Shown piece by piece: positions 1 through 10,572 of a stretch of DNA of 64,000 nucleotides. Position 1 is the first letter of the stretch; each line of letters starts with the position of its first letter. This DNA comes from Locusta migratoria (taxonomy: Eukaryota; Arthropoda; Insecta; Orthoptera; Acrididae). A program made the position numbers and the translations under genes. The DNA lies in the NCBI GenBank assembly GCA_026315105.1, contig CM048753.1, positions 72,292,047 through 72,356,046 on the forward strand, given 5' to 3'. The notes below the pieces were generated by a model. That model worked only from the letters and a program-made list of their open reading frames with translations, made no database searches and was not told where the DNA came from.

Positions 1-81
1 AAGTTTGTATGTGAGCAAATACTTGACTTCATGTGATCTTACGTACAAATTAAATAAAGCACGAACACTAAGCAGACTTAC

Positions 82-2122
82 TTTAAGGCCCAAGAACCCT
101 ACCTTTCTGTTGCTGTGAATGATTTTTAACTGACATTCCTTGTCTACATAGAGGGTGTTAATATAACGGAGTGTGTCATGAACAAATTGCTGCCAGAATG
201 GTTCATTCTCTACAGTAAGAGGTGCCTTGTAACCTCTGCCAAATTTACTTGACGAGTTAAGCAAATCGAAAGCTTTATCAATTATGCTAATGAATTTCAC
301 AGTTTCTTGAGATCCTGCAAATTCCTTCAGACCTAAATGTCTGTCACAGAATTGTAGCGCCTCAGCTACGGAATTGCTTAGGGTCTGGACAGCTAATCGT
401 ACACGCATTTTATTCTTGAACCACAGCATATGTTTACTACTTAACTTGTTTGCTAGATGCAAACCTTCAGCACTCTGTAGTTCAAAAAGGGATTGTACAT
501 ATGCCCATTTAACCTCACCATTAGGTGTATAAATAACTTTCTTCTCTGCTAGACAGTTCCGTATCAATTTTATCATGTGGCATGCATCCAGAAGAATAGC
601 AATAGAAGAAGAGGGCAATGAGGGATGTGGAAAGAATGTGTTGAAATTGATTTTATCACACAAATCTGCACCCAAACATTTGGACATGGTGAGATTACAG
701 CTTGCCCCATCAAATGTTACTGAAATAACTTTAACCCCTATATCATGCAGTCTCTCAATGCAAGATTTTATTAATGTGGACCTTTCTTCTCCAGACATAG
801 AGTCGATAAAGAAATATCCGCAAGGAATTTTCCAGCTGTCTGTTACAGCTGTGCACATAATTACACATGCCATTTTGGCAGTTGGAAGGCAGTCAATGTT
901 GATTTCAGTCCCAATGTCAACATAACCAACAAACCTCCCATTAGCAAACTCTATATGTTCTTTTAAGCACATGTCATCCATGCTAAGAGCCACTAATGGT
1001 ACTATACCGTTTTCTTTGCACTCTTTTGCTTTCTGCTCAAGTGCACTAAAACATTCTTGGCTGAAATCTGGTTCACAATTCAGTTTCATGTACCAAGATC
1101 GGATAGTTCTTGGTGATGGCAAAGCATTATTAAATTTCATTCTAACAAAATCATACGCTTTAGGCGACAAATAATGTAAAGTCAATGCAAATGACCTTAA
1201 ATCGGGATCATATTTTACGCCTGGTCTGTTTACATGGCTACTGCCATTCTGTGCTGCTTTTTCAAGCAAACAGCAAACATCCGATGGTAACCAATTTCTT
1301 AGCATTTCCGCACTATTTTCATTAATTATCCTATCTTTGAGAAGTAAATCAATAACTTCACCGTCTGATTGCATTCGCTTCTCATTTCGTCTAATTTTCT
1401 GTTGTAGCACCTTTACTTTTTTCTTAGCACTAGTTAACTGCATGGTTTTTTCCTTCAACTCTTCCATCAGTTTCCTTTTGCGTGGTGACAGATCTGTTAC
1501 ATCAGGCACTTGGCAACTCGACACACTGCTATCACACACTTGTAAAGTTTTATCACGAGCTGCTTCCCGAACAGGAGACTTCCTTGAGACAACAGTTTTC
1601 TGATAATACGATGGATACGAAGGAAATACAGAAGGAACAGCTCCTTCTCGAAGTCTTCTTGTCTGCCCAGTTAAATCCATGTCTTCCTCACGAAAGTGCT
1701 GCGAACAAACAGCTGAAGCATTTGTAGGTGACCAGTTCTCCCTGCGAATTGCTTTTACCCAAGCATCCCTCAGCTCTGTCCTTTTTGGAAATCTGAAACA
1801 TCATAATAATACGAGATAAGAGACAATAACAACACAAATAACAACGAAGTGTCTGTGCCAGTAGTTAAAGACACATTATTAAGCTATTCCAGTCGCTGCT
1901 ACATCTATTACAACGCTTAAAATATACATGTACTATTCAAACATTGGCGGTGCTTCATGTAAGACAAACTGTAATGTAAATATTTAGACTTACATACAGT
2001 ACAAAACCGAATATAAACAGTATGTTTCTACTTACCCATGGATTGAAACATGTTCTTTTTCCTTGTTCCTTTCGTTTGCTGTACGAAAAATTACAGCCAT
2101 ATACAACACAAGAATTAACCAT
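82..2122 (-). CDS. THAP-domain P-element/THAP9-like transposase, first two exons (3' part outside window)
   Basis: Exon 1 runs 2122 to 2036 and exon 2 runs 1792 to 82. Exon 1 starts ATG and encodes MVNSCVVYGC, the C-x4-C start of a THAP zinc finger. Exon 2 supplies the rest: FPKRTELRDAW, NWSPT and CSQHF, closed by AVPSVF. A basic, heptad-like stretch follows, then P-type transposase blocks: LSMDDMCLK and FDGASCNL (likely the first two catalytic aspartates), DACHMIKLIRN at the start of the inserted nucleotide-binding region, and PFWQQF. Splice signals fit: GTAAGT after 2036, TTTCAG before 1792, GTAAGT after 82. Exon 2 stays open for 570 codons. The exon 1 ATG frame does not join exon 2. One A fewer in the A5 run (2056-2060) would restore VSIHGFPK, so this is either a pseudogene lesion or a base-calling error. 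The third catalytic acidic residue would lie beyond the edge. No terminal repeats are visible, so transposon and domesticated gene cannot be separated. Confidence 0.82.
1793..2035 (-). other. Intron of the THAP transposase gene
   Basis: A 243-base intron on the minus strand between the two halves of the THAP finger. The donor GTAAGT (2035-2030) and the acceptor TTTCAG (ending 1793) match consensus. Bases 1-81 start a second intron, again with donor GTAAGT. Confidence 0.75.
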
Positions 2123-2307
2123 TATGTTGAAACTCTAAACAAAGCGTAACTACGCGAATTTATCAGATATTTTAAGACTGTTTTCGGTAATACACACAAC
2201 ACTGCAGACACGATTTATAGTAACCCAATATGGCGGCGAAGCTTGAGTGACACCAATGATACTGCATACGGCATTGCCAGTCTAGGAATATATGTCTGTG
2301 GCTGCAA

Positions 2308-2535
2308 TCAGCTGATCGCGTCCGCTGAATACTTATCGCCACAACCATATTTATCCCTCCACGCAATCCATCTTTTAATCCATTTTCTTTTATTCTTTTC
2401 TACTTTTCCGTTTTGCTTTTGGTTCATTAATTTTTCTTTTAAAAGTGTTGCGAGAAACACAACGCCAGCATTTACAATTTCCTTCGACATTTTGACTCGA
2501 CTGGTGGCTACTTTAGACGCTCTCGTATATGACAC
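2308..2535 (-). pseudogene. Possible PIF/Harbinger transposase N-terminal fragment
   Basis: A 75-residue minus-strand reading frame containing the basic segment KRKWIKRWIAWRDKYG. It resembles the WVRPWI-x-RR opening of HARBI1/PIF transposases. The catalytic domain is absent, because the frame closes shortly after this motif. To its right lie inverted repeats ending TTACACGGAGCGAAT, which would suit a PIF/Harbinger end with a TTA/TAA target. The similarity is short, so this is tentative; it could be chance. Confidence 0.28.
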
Positions 2536-2710
2536 GGGGCGACCAAAAACGCCAGCGACCAGCGTCTAAAGTAGCTCACCTCACCCTTCAACTTTAGACG
2601 CTCGCGTTTCGGAGCAGCGACTTTGTTCGCTGTCCCTGTTTACACGGAGCGAATTTAACACCTGCGTCCAAATACGCCAGCGACTAGCGACCATATTCGC
2701 TCCGTGTAAT
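2505..2710. repeat. Nested short inverted repeats, DNA-transposon end
   Basis: GCTACTTTAGACGCT near 2510 is matched by AGCGTCTAAAGTAGC near 2560. ACACGGAGCGAAT near 2653 is matched by ATTCGCTCCGTGT near 2695. The phrase CGCCAGCGAC recurs. This pattern of terminal and subterminal inverted repeats is typical of a DNA transposon end. TAA follows the outermost copy. Confidence 0.5.
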
Positions 2711-2715
2711 ATACC

Positions 2716-3735
2716 CTATACTGTAGTAAAGTGGTCCTTTGTGATCGGTTTTTGACAGCTCGAAATTTAAATAAACATAATGGCTCAACCATTCACCTGA
2801 CACGAAAATTGAATTACCGAATTTGTAGAGGAGAACATTCTCTACAATTTTGCTCTCTTATGTTTTTTTTTCATATCTCATTTGCAAAAATAACGGCGAT
2901 TTTGGGATGTATGTCTGTCTGTCTGTCCGCAACGTGTTCCCCGTTTTTAAGACGAACCGTTCAACCGATCAACACCAAATTTTACAGACATAATTTTAGG
3001 CCGCCAGAGACCAGAACCTCCTATTCTCAAATTTTTCGGGCAAAACATACGATAGTAACGCCAAAAAAATCCGTTTGTAATATAATTGTAATTGCAAACG
3101 AACACTTCATCTGACACGAAAAATTGAATAACCTAATTGGTAGAGGAGAAGATTCTCTATAGCTTAGCTCCCTTATGTTTTATTCATATCTCGTATCGTT
3201 TGAGAGATATTTGCAAAAATAACAGAGTTTTGACACCCTCCACTGAATTAACGAAAAGCAGCCGTTCGCAGATGTCACGTGACATTCATCACCCAGAACT
3301 ATCTCTGGCATAAGCCATGTTGCGTCGCGTATTTGATGATTTTCTTATTGTACCTTACACGTTGTCATTTCAAAGCAATGGCGGATCGAAGAATTAACAA
3401 AAACACATCGTTCTTCGTACGATAAATGATAATCTAGTATCTACAAATGCCATATTAGCATCAGTTAACAACGGCCATGAATAGTATGAAATTTAAGAGC
3501 GTAACTTAACTTCCAAATATTGGCCGTAGCGTACTGGGCAATGCGTTAGATTTTGACGATGAAGGTCACTGGTTCAAAACCCGCCACCACCTAATTTTTT
3601 TCCTAAAAGGATTTCAGACACTTATTAATCAATTTTTTATTGTTTACATTATTATGTTTGTCCAAAATGTTTGCAAAAACTTATAAAACTACAAATCTAA
3701 AGTGGGCCGTAAAACACGTCAGTGCGATTTTTTTT
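2716..3735 (+). repeat. 1-kb interspersed element R1, copy 1
   Basis: Nearly the whole stretch reappears inverted at 16095-17150. Inside it a block GAGGAGAA...TCTCTACA...CATATCTC occurs twice about 300 bases apart, with short runs of GTCTGTCTGTC. A tRNA-like stretch with a degenerate B box (GGTTCAAAACCC) lies at about 3520-3590. The right end reads CTAAAGTGGGCC. The reading frame at 2731-3114 is part of the repeat and matches no protein I recognise. Confidence 0.75.
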
Positions 3736-3939
3736 TTCTGGTCTGCCGCCATGGGAGAACGGATGGTTGTAGCGAAACTGTAAACAATGATTGCAGTAAT
3801 ATGTTGCACATCGGTTACCTTAACAAACAGTCACAACATATGTTCCTCTGACCTCAGCGGGTTCCGACAACGCCTGACGGTGTTGCGTGAACATGACGCG
3901 GTTAGAAAATACCACACATTAAAAAAAATAACAATAATA

Positions 3940-4145
3940 AAATAAAATAAAAATAAATGTTCGTATAGCTTATGGGACTTAACTACGGGGCCATCAGTCC
4001 CTAAACTTACAAACTACTTATGAACTAGCTAACACTAAGGACGGTACAAATATCCATGTCCGAGGGGGATTTCTAACCCCTGACCGTAGTGGCCGTGCAG
4101 ACTGTGACTGGCGCGCCGCAGACCTATCGGCCACTGCGGCCGGCA
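3940..4145 (-). mobile_element. tRNA-derived SINE (family S1)
   Basis: Reverse complement of the SINE at 6665-6861. It has the 5' GCCGGCCGCNGTGGCC head, a degenerate box B (GGGGTTAGAAATCC) and the 3' part TAGTTTGTAAGTTTAGGGAC. It ends in an A/T-rich tail at 3930-3945. Confidence 0.85.
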
Positions 4146-4204
4146 CACATGTCAAAAATTTTCAACATCAGAACACATCATTAAGGAAGCTCTTTATGAA
4201 TTAG

Positions 4205-4390
4205 TGATGCCTTTCGCGAGAGCAAGCGCTCTACCACTGAGCTATCCCGACACGACTCATAGTCCGCCCTCACAACTTCCATTCTGCCAGAACCTCGCCT
4301 CCTCCTTTCCAAACTTCACAGAAGATCTCCTGCGAACGTTGCAGAACTAGCACTCTTGGAAGAAAGGATGTGGTGGAGACATTTAAGTCC
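4205..4390 (-). mobile_element. Fragment of tRNA-like element S2
   Basis: Minus-strand fragment of the family seen at 42552-43058 and 60973-61236. Recognisable parts are CTATCCCGACACGACTCA, CCTCACAACTT, and a tail matching the AGGATGTGGTGGAGACAT segment. The terminal arms are missing. Confidence 0.65.
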
Positions 4391-4439
4391 GAAATGTGGT
4401 ACCATAATTGTAGATCTAGTAGCCACACCTGTTCTCCAA

Positions 4440-4623
4440 AAATCTCTCTCCGTACTTTGGGTAGGTAATTTATCTCAGCAAGTCGTTTCTTTTAAAATTT
4501 GCGATTTCGATTCCAGACGTAAAATAGTTGTAAGAGCGCAGTTTAAGAGATCTCCTCTACGGAAGCTAGGTTAACTTTGTAGTCACGAAATAACTTTGTT
4601 CTTTCTATCTTCCTGTTGCACTC

Positions 4624-4668
<45 letters not shown>

Positions 4669-4915
4669 GTAAGTGTATTATGCAAACTAGATAGCTCCAC
4701 ATTTCGTAATTTCAACTTCCGTACTTTGAGTAGGTAGTTTATCTCAGAAAGTCGTTTCTTTTAAAATTTGCGAGTATGATTACAGATATAAAATAGTTTT
4801 TCTGTAAGAGCGTAGTTTTAGGTATGTCCTCTACGAAAGCTAGGTTAACTTTGTAGTCACGAAATAACTTTATTCTATGTTTCTGTCTTTCTGTTGCACT
4901 CTACGAACAGTACGT
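4440..4915. repeat. Two-copy tandem duplication (~270-bp period)
   Basis: The block from TCCGTACTTTGGGTAGGT through GGTTAACTTTGTAGTC to CTGTTGCACTCT occurs at about 4449-4624 and again at about 4719-4903. Each copy is followed by a CA-rich run. Divergence is roughly 10-15%. Confidence 0.75.
4625..4667. repeat. (CA)n microsatellite
   Basis: Uninterrupted CA dinucleotides between the two copies of the tandem duplication. Confidence 0.98.
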
Positions 4916-5422
4916 TCACACACATACACACACAGAAAGTAAGTCTATGATACGAAGTAGATAGATCCACATTTCGAGCATGCTAATGGAAGGAAAACAG
5001 AAATTACGTGGAGAATTTAGTCCTCGGTCGACAATATAATTTCTGAACTCATTTATCACACGGCCTTTTATTCAGCTTTAATGAGTGCAAACAGTGAATC
5101 TCCTCCGGTTATTTGCTTTAATTCTGCACATCGCTCGATGTAAGCGAGGTAACGGCTGTGATTTAACAGTTTGACTCCGAATTTAAGGCGCTAAATTATA
5201 GCATTAAAGAGGCGAGGCACTCCTCTTCCTGCCTGTGCGAAGTAACAGTTAAAAATTTCTCTGTGGTGACGTTCCCAAATTGTTTTCACCAGAGTTTACT
5301 GTCGATCACGACAGCAGCACACAAAACGTTAACAGGGCATAGCTTATGTTCCACTGATCAGTCGAGGTAGGGAACCTGAGGTCAGAAAGCTAGCTTAAAG
5401 AGATAATGGGAATACAGTCACA
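4916..5422. other. No recognised gene
   Basis: A short CA-rich run near 4918, then unique-looking sequence. I see no coding pattern or repeat in it. Confidence 0.5.
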
Positions 5423-5912
5423 CTAATGGCCATTAAAATTGCTACAACAAGTAGAAATGCAGATGATAAACGGGTATTCATTGGATAAATATATTATACT
5501 AGAACTGACATGTGATTACATTTTGACGCAATTTGGGTGCATAGATCCTGAGAAATCAGTACCCAGAACAACCACCTCTGGCCGTAATAACGGCCTTGTT
5601 ACGCCTGGGCATTGAGTCAAACAGAGCTTCGGTGGCGTGTACAGGTACAGATGCCCATGCAGGTTCAACACGATACCACAGTTCATCAAGAGTAGTGACT
5701 GGCGTATTGTGACGAGCCAGTTGCTCGGCCACCATGGACCAGACGTTTTCAATTGGTGAGAGATCTGGAGAATGTGCTGGCCAGGGCAGCAGTCGAACTT
5801 CTTCCGTATCCAGAAAGGCCAGTACAGGACCTGCAACATGCGGTCGTGCATTATATTGCTGAAATGTACGGTTTCGCAGGGATCGAATGAATGGTACAGC
5901 TACGGGTCGGAA
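5423..5912 (-). pseudogene. Tc1-like transposase, 3' fragment
   Basis: On the minus strand the frame encodes the C-terminal part of a Tc1/mariner transposase: FQQYNARPHVAG, LPWPAHSPDLSPIENVW, then the usual helical tail. The family motif is FQQDNARPH; here the second catalytic aspartate is a tyrosine (TAC for GAC), while the glutamate of PIEN is kept. Homology stops near 5912; residues further upstream in the open frame (to 6023) do not look like transposase. The left end GGCCATTAAAATTGCTAC near 5430 looks like the terminal repeat. This is a truncated, catalytically dead copy. Confidence 0.88.
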
Positions 5913-6664
5913 GGTATGGTGGTTGAAAGTCGTCAAATTATAAAAGAATTCGGACTGAAGGCCAGCGACGACGTTTGCGACTCTATAGCAAGGAGGTTCA
6001 TACAGCGAAACGTGATGCCACAAACCATATCTTTGGTCTATGCATGCTTCAATGTCTTCAGCTCCTTCTCTGTAAGGATAAGCAAACGAGTAATGAAATA
6101 TAAGAATAAATAAATAAAGCAGTAAAAAAGAAATTTCTTTTAATACATCTCTTTAAAAACAATCTATTTGACGTTTCGCGCATTACATCAAGTGATCGAG
6201 CTGTTCTATTATTACAATCATTGTTGAATTTCGTGATTGGATTCTTCGAAACGAGTGCATTTTTACGTGTGATTTGATCTACACTACTTACTTTCCTAAT
6301 AATGTTGATTAAAAATGTTTGTTTCTAAAGAATGTATTGTATTTCATTTCATCCTTCGTAACCAAAACCTCATAGCACACTACTGAAAGATAGCTTATCT
6401 ATCAGAATCAACCAACACGCGAGCGGAGCCGCGGGTTTAAGCTAGTGGCCTATATTGGCTACTGTTTTTACTTATGACCTGCATCCTAGAACGTACTATA
6501 GTCGGAATTTCACACTGATTAATCCTCATAGTACATTAATGACACTATATCTTCGTTATAAATCGTATACTGCACAGCACAGAAAAGATTTATGAATATC
6601 GTCGTTGTAAATCGTAGAGATAGTACCCCCTTGACATTGCTAGATAGCGTCTTGATCGAAAGTT
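5913..6664. other. No gene; possible Helitron-like 3' end at 6415-6445
   Basis: A/T-rich sequence. At 6415-6446 CGCGAGCGGAGCCGCG is followed by GGGTTTAAGCTAG and then T. This is the GC-rich hairpin plus CTAG arrangement of Helitron 3' ends. No matching 5' end was found. Confidence 0.35.
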
Positions 6665-6861
6665 GCCGGCCGCGGTGGCTGAGGGGGCTGAGGCGCTCCA
6701 GTCACGGTCTGCACGGCCACTACGGTCGGCGGTTCGAATCCCCACTCGGGCATGGGTATTTGTGCCGTCCTTATTCTTAGTTAGCTCATAAGTAGTTTGT
6801 AAGTTTAGGGACTGATGACCCCGTAGGTAAGTCCCATAGACTATACAAACATTTGAAACAT
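6665..6861 (+). mobile_element. Full-length tRNA-derived SINE (S1) with 13-bp TSD
   Basis: The head CCGGCCGCGGTGGCTGAG resembles a box A and GGTTCGAATCCCC is a good box B, so the head is tRNA-derived. The unrelated 3' body contains TTAGGGACTGATGACCCCG. The 13-bp duplication TTGATCGAAAGTT flanks it at 6652-6664 and 6862-6874, exactly repeated, so the insertion is recent. Confidence 0.93.
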
Positions 6862-6930
6862 TTGATCGAAAGTTCGAACGTTTCCCGAGATTTCTCGAAC
6901 CGTGACGTAAATTGTTCGAACAGTTCGAGT

Positions 6931-7211
6931 CAGTGGCATAACTATGGAGGGGGATGAGGGGGATAGAAACACCGACCCCGGGACCCCCCCCCCCCCCCCA
7001 AAAAAAAAAAAAATCGTTTAACAGCAATCTGGTAAAGGTAAAGATTGGAAACTTGGGGTGTTTTACCATAAGGTTTCATTAGATGGGAGTGAATTAGATT
7101 CTTAAACAGTAGTGGTAGATGGTAGTCTGTTTGGAAACTGACTAAAATGTTGCTAGTCAAGCAGCTCTATCCCCCCCCCCCCCCCAAAGCTAAGTCCTAG
7201 TTACGCCACTG
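6931..7211. mobile_element. Non-autonomous hAT-like MITE
   Basis: Starts CAGTGGCATAACTA and ends CTAGTTACGCCACTG, an imperfect terminal inverted repeat of the CAGTGGCGTA hAT type. A perfect 8-bp duplication GTTCGAGT flanks it (6923-6930 and 7212-7219), the TSD length expected for hAT. The interior is low complexity with C and A runs and has no coding sequence. Confidence 0.92.
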
Positions 7212-7319
7212 GTTCGAGTCATGTTCAAAGCCAGCTGTACACTACACTGCACTGCACTGCATTCAGGCGCCTCGACAGCCTTCTACAAGCGCTCTCGTAA
7301 AATCATTCCGCCGGCCTAA

Positions 7320-7800
7320 ATCCATTTAGGCAACACGTGACTTCTCTCCCTGCACACACACGTGCTGCGTCGCAGCAGGTAGCACATCCGAGCGACAGCT
7401 GGACACGTTTTCACGCGTAAATAAAAAATTAAAAAAAAACTTTGTAGAAAAAAAAGGTAAATAACTGCCGCTGTAAATATGTTTGGCTAGAGCCGGCCGC
7501 GGAGGCAATTTCACGCCGTTGGCAGCATTGTCCGCTCCGCCTGCTCTGTGTGACGTCACGCCCCCCTCCACGCCGCCAACCGCCACGTGCTGTTCCGGCG
7601 CGCGCATGCGCAGTGGAGCGTGAGGCGGCCGGGCTACCCCCCCCTCCTCGCTGAGGTGTCCGCTCGCAATCACAGCCACTAGGGGGGGGGGAGGTGCCAA
7701 CGGATTCGCCGGTGCGGAAAATTCGCGTCGTCTTCGCTCGGACGCCCCGCGAATGACCGTTTAATTCTGCTCCGGAAATTTCGTTCCGACTCACTCCCTT
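7320..7800. promoter_or_regulatory. CpG-rich promoter-like patch
   Basis: Strikingly G+C- and CpG-rich beside A/T-rich neighbours. It holds a full CRE palindrome TGACGTCA (7551-7558), an E-box CACGTG (7584-7589) and CGCGCATGCGCA (7601-7612), a perfect match to the NRF1 consensus. Another CACGTG lies near 7334. No exon could be assigned next to it. It may be a promoter of an unannotated transcript or the GC-rich end of an element. Confidence 0.4.
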
Positions 7801-8072
7801 CCGGATGTCGGGCGTCACCTTGCGTGGACGACAGAGGCGTCCATCGGCTAAGCGACAGGGACCAAGCTGCTATGTGGTGCGGAATTCCTGCTCGCATTTA
7901 GGACAACCGACAGACGTCATATACCGATCACCGAGAACATTACTGCCCGCTTTCACCGTGCTTCGTCTAAATACCAAGCTTCGTCATGTATATGTAGATG
8001 AGCTGAACACTTTGTCGTTACGTAAAACGATGGTTGAGTAGGTTAGCTGCTTAGAATAGCATTAGTAGCTAT

Positions 8073-9416
8073 TAGAGTTGGCTACGGTTTCATGGTTTCC
8101 AAACCAGGTTTCGATACACACAACAGTTTCAGCATTTCAAAACCGGCATGTTTCAGGGTTTCGAAACCATGCGGTTTCATTCCGTTCTGTTTCGGATCAC
8201 ATTCGCGGTTGATTGTCGATACACTTGAAACCGTTTCTTCCAGTTGGTTTCACGGTATCGTGTCGGTTTCACAATTTCATGTCGGTTTCACAACACCGCT
8301 GTTTCAAACCACTAATGCAGAAAGGCAGAACATACTAATGGTATCGAAATGTGGTGCTTCATTTTACTTACGGTCGGGGGTTCGAATCTCCCCTTGGGCA
8401 TGGATATTTGTGCCGTCCTTAGTCTTAGCTAGATCATAAGTAGTTTGTAAGCTTAGGGACTGATGACCCCGTAGTTAAGTCCCATAAGTTCTAAAAACAT
8501 TTATTTTATTCATTTTCCACACAGATACCCATATAAGTTACTAGTACATAAACCATTTAGAGAGTGTCAAACAGTAGTTGACACTCGTGAGTCTGCAGCT
8601 TGTGATTACTGGAATCAAGATTCGTTTCAAAGAGACTGCTGTATTCCGAAATGACATAATGTCTGCTTTATAAATTTAAAAGAACAATATAACAACGTTC
8701 ACTATTTGCATTGAAATAACCACTTAACTTCTAGGTTTATCTACCATATTAAAAACACACGAGTGAAACTACACCTTTTAAAATAAGATACAACATGAAG
8801 CCTGAAATGACATTTTTTATACTAACAAGGGTAGGTCGCATATTTAATCTCGTGTTAAAGAGTTAGTTTCTTACGAGCGATAATGTCGTTATAATTTTTC
8901 GACACTCATTGTTAAAGGAATTGCGGCGGTAGTGTAACGGTCAAGACGTAGAAATGGTGAACTTGTCTCTTATTTTATTATTTTTGTAATTCCATAGCAT
9001 TATTTGTGATTATTTAGTGTGCCCTTTATTCCCTATAATTTATTTAGTGTGTATAGAAACTAGCATTTATTATCCATCACTGTAATATGCGTACCGTATT
9101 GCAGTTTATGAGTTCCTAACGGGGTAAACTTTTACCTACCATACCGGCGGCCTCCTGTGACTATGTTGGCAACATCAACAACACGGGAGATAATCTTTAT
9201 CAACATGTTTCGTACAGACCAAGAAGTAAATATATACTCTTTGGTTGACAGGTTCTTGTATGTACCCTTGTCTACATAGTGAAAAATATTGCCCTACTAG
9301 AAAGAAGATTTCATGACAAAACATACATTGCTTTACGGTTTCATGGTTTCGAAACCACAGATGGTACGGTTTTAATTGTTTCGAAACCGTCAGATGTTTC
9401 AGTTTTCCCATCTCTA
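8073..9416. mobile_element. hAT-like non-autonomous element, 1.34 kb, with nested SINE
   Basis: Left end TAGAGTTGGC and right end CCCATCTCTA form a short inverted repeat of a hAT type. A perfect 8-bp duplication GTAGCTAT sits on both sides (8065-8072 and 9417-9424). Both ends are rich in the palindromic word GGTTTCGAAACC and variants, dense at 8085-8305 and 9330-9400. No transposase is visible. Confidence 0.85.
8370..8512 (+). mobile_element. 5'-truncated SINE (S1) inside the hAT element
   Basis: Begins at the box B region (GGTCGGGGGTTCGAATCTCC) and continues through TAGTTTGTAAGCTTAGGGAC to AGTCCCATAAG. The tRNA-like head is missing. Confidence 0.85.
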
Positions 9417-9424
9417 GTAGCTAT

Positions 9425-9944
9425 GGACACGACTTTCCAAAAACAGCCTCGTATCTCTTAACAAACTGAACAATCAAAGACTACCGTCGTCGACTAATAG
9501 TGAAGCCGATACTGTAAAAAATGTAACGTATATTTTTTGATTGAAACCATCATTATTAACAACATTTTATAAAAGAAAATTACGAATACAACAATAGATG
9601 GTGAATTAGACAAACGTCAAATTGGACGTACCGTCAAAAGATCAGATTAGAGTAATACTTGTTCCATATATCATGAATACGGCACTTTGTAATGATGTGG
9701 AACGTGTCAGTAAATAAAATGTCTGTAAAAGATCACATTACACAAAATATTATATGACGCAAATATTTTTTAGTGTCCTCTATGTGTTCATAAACCATGC
9801 ATTCGATAACAATGAAATTTTGGTGAACTGTTCACCGTACGCCCACGAAGGTTCTTAACCCAAAAACAAAAGAGCACGATACATAGCTCAGAGATATGAC
9901 ATCATAAATAATGATATGCTACCGCGTCAGAATACCCAGATGTT
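9425..9944. other. No recognised gene
   Basis: A/T-rich sequence with no coding pattern or repeat that I recognise. Confidence 0.5.
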
Positions 9945-9957
9945 GTTGTTGTGGTCT

Positions 9958-10492
9958 TCAGTCCAGAGACTGGTTTGATGCAGCTCTCCACCCTACTCTA
10001 TCCTGAGCAAGCCTTTTCATCTCCTCATAAGAACGACAACCCACATCCACTTGAATCTGCTTACTATACGCGTCTCTTGGTCTCCCTCTGCGATTTTTAC
10101 CGCACACACTTCCCTCCAACGCTAAATTCACAATTCCTTGATGTCTAAGAATGTGTCCTACCAATCTATCCCTTCTTTTAGTCAAGGTATGCCAGAAATT
10201 TCTTTTCTCCCCAATTCGGTTCAGTACCTCCTCATTAGTTACGCGATCCACCCACCTAATCTTCAGCATTCTTCTGTAGCACCACATTTCTGTCCATACT
10301 GCTTATCGTCCATGTTTCACTCCCATACAAGGCAACACTCCATACAAATGCCTTCAGAAAGGACTTCCTTAGGCTTAAATCAATATTAGATGTTAACAAA
10401 TTTCTCTTTTTCAAAAACGCCTTTCTACCCATTGCCATTCTGCATTTTATATCCTCTGTACTGCGACCATCATTTGTTATTTTACTGCCCAA
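9958..10492 (-). pseudogene. RTE copy A, C-terminal region
   Basis: Two overlapping frames cover the thumb-like and C-terminal part: LRKSFLKAFVWSVALYGSE, then MWCYRRMLKIRWVDRVTNEE, RDRLVGHILRHQG and RRGRPRDAYSKQ. A short deletion near 10290 breaks the frame between them. The last residues SNQSLD abut the 3' tail. Confidence 0.88.
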
Positions 10493-10572
10493 GTAACAAA
10501 CTCATCTATCTCCTTTATTGTTTCGTTACCTAATCTAATTCCATCAGCATCACCTGATTTTCTTACACTGCA

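Noticed and set aside
575..1727. Plus-strand frames at 575-925, 971-1174, 1337-1603 and 1482-1727
   Set aside because: They lie opposite the minus-strand THAP transposase exon, whose conserved motifs and splice sites explain the open reading.
5913..6023. N-terminal ~40 residues of the Tc1-like frame
   Set aside because: No similarity to transposase. The transposon homology stops near 5912 and the frame only happens to stay open.
7326..8041. Overlapping frames on both strands in the G+C-rich patch
   Set aside because: High G+C removes stops in all frames. No domain or conserved motif is visible.
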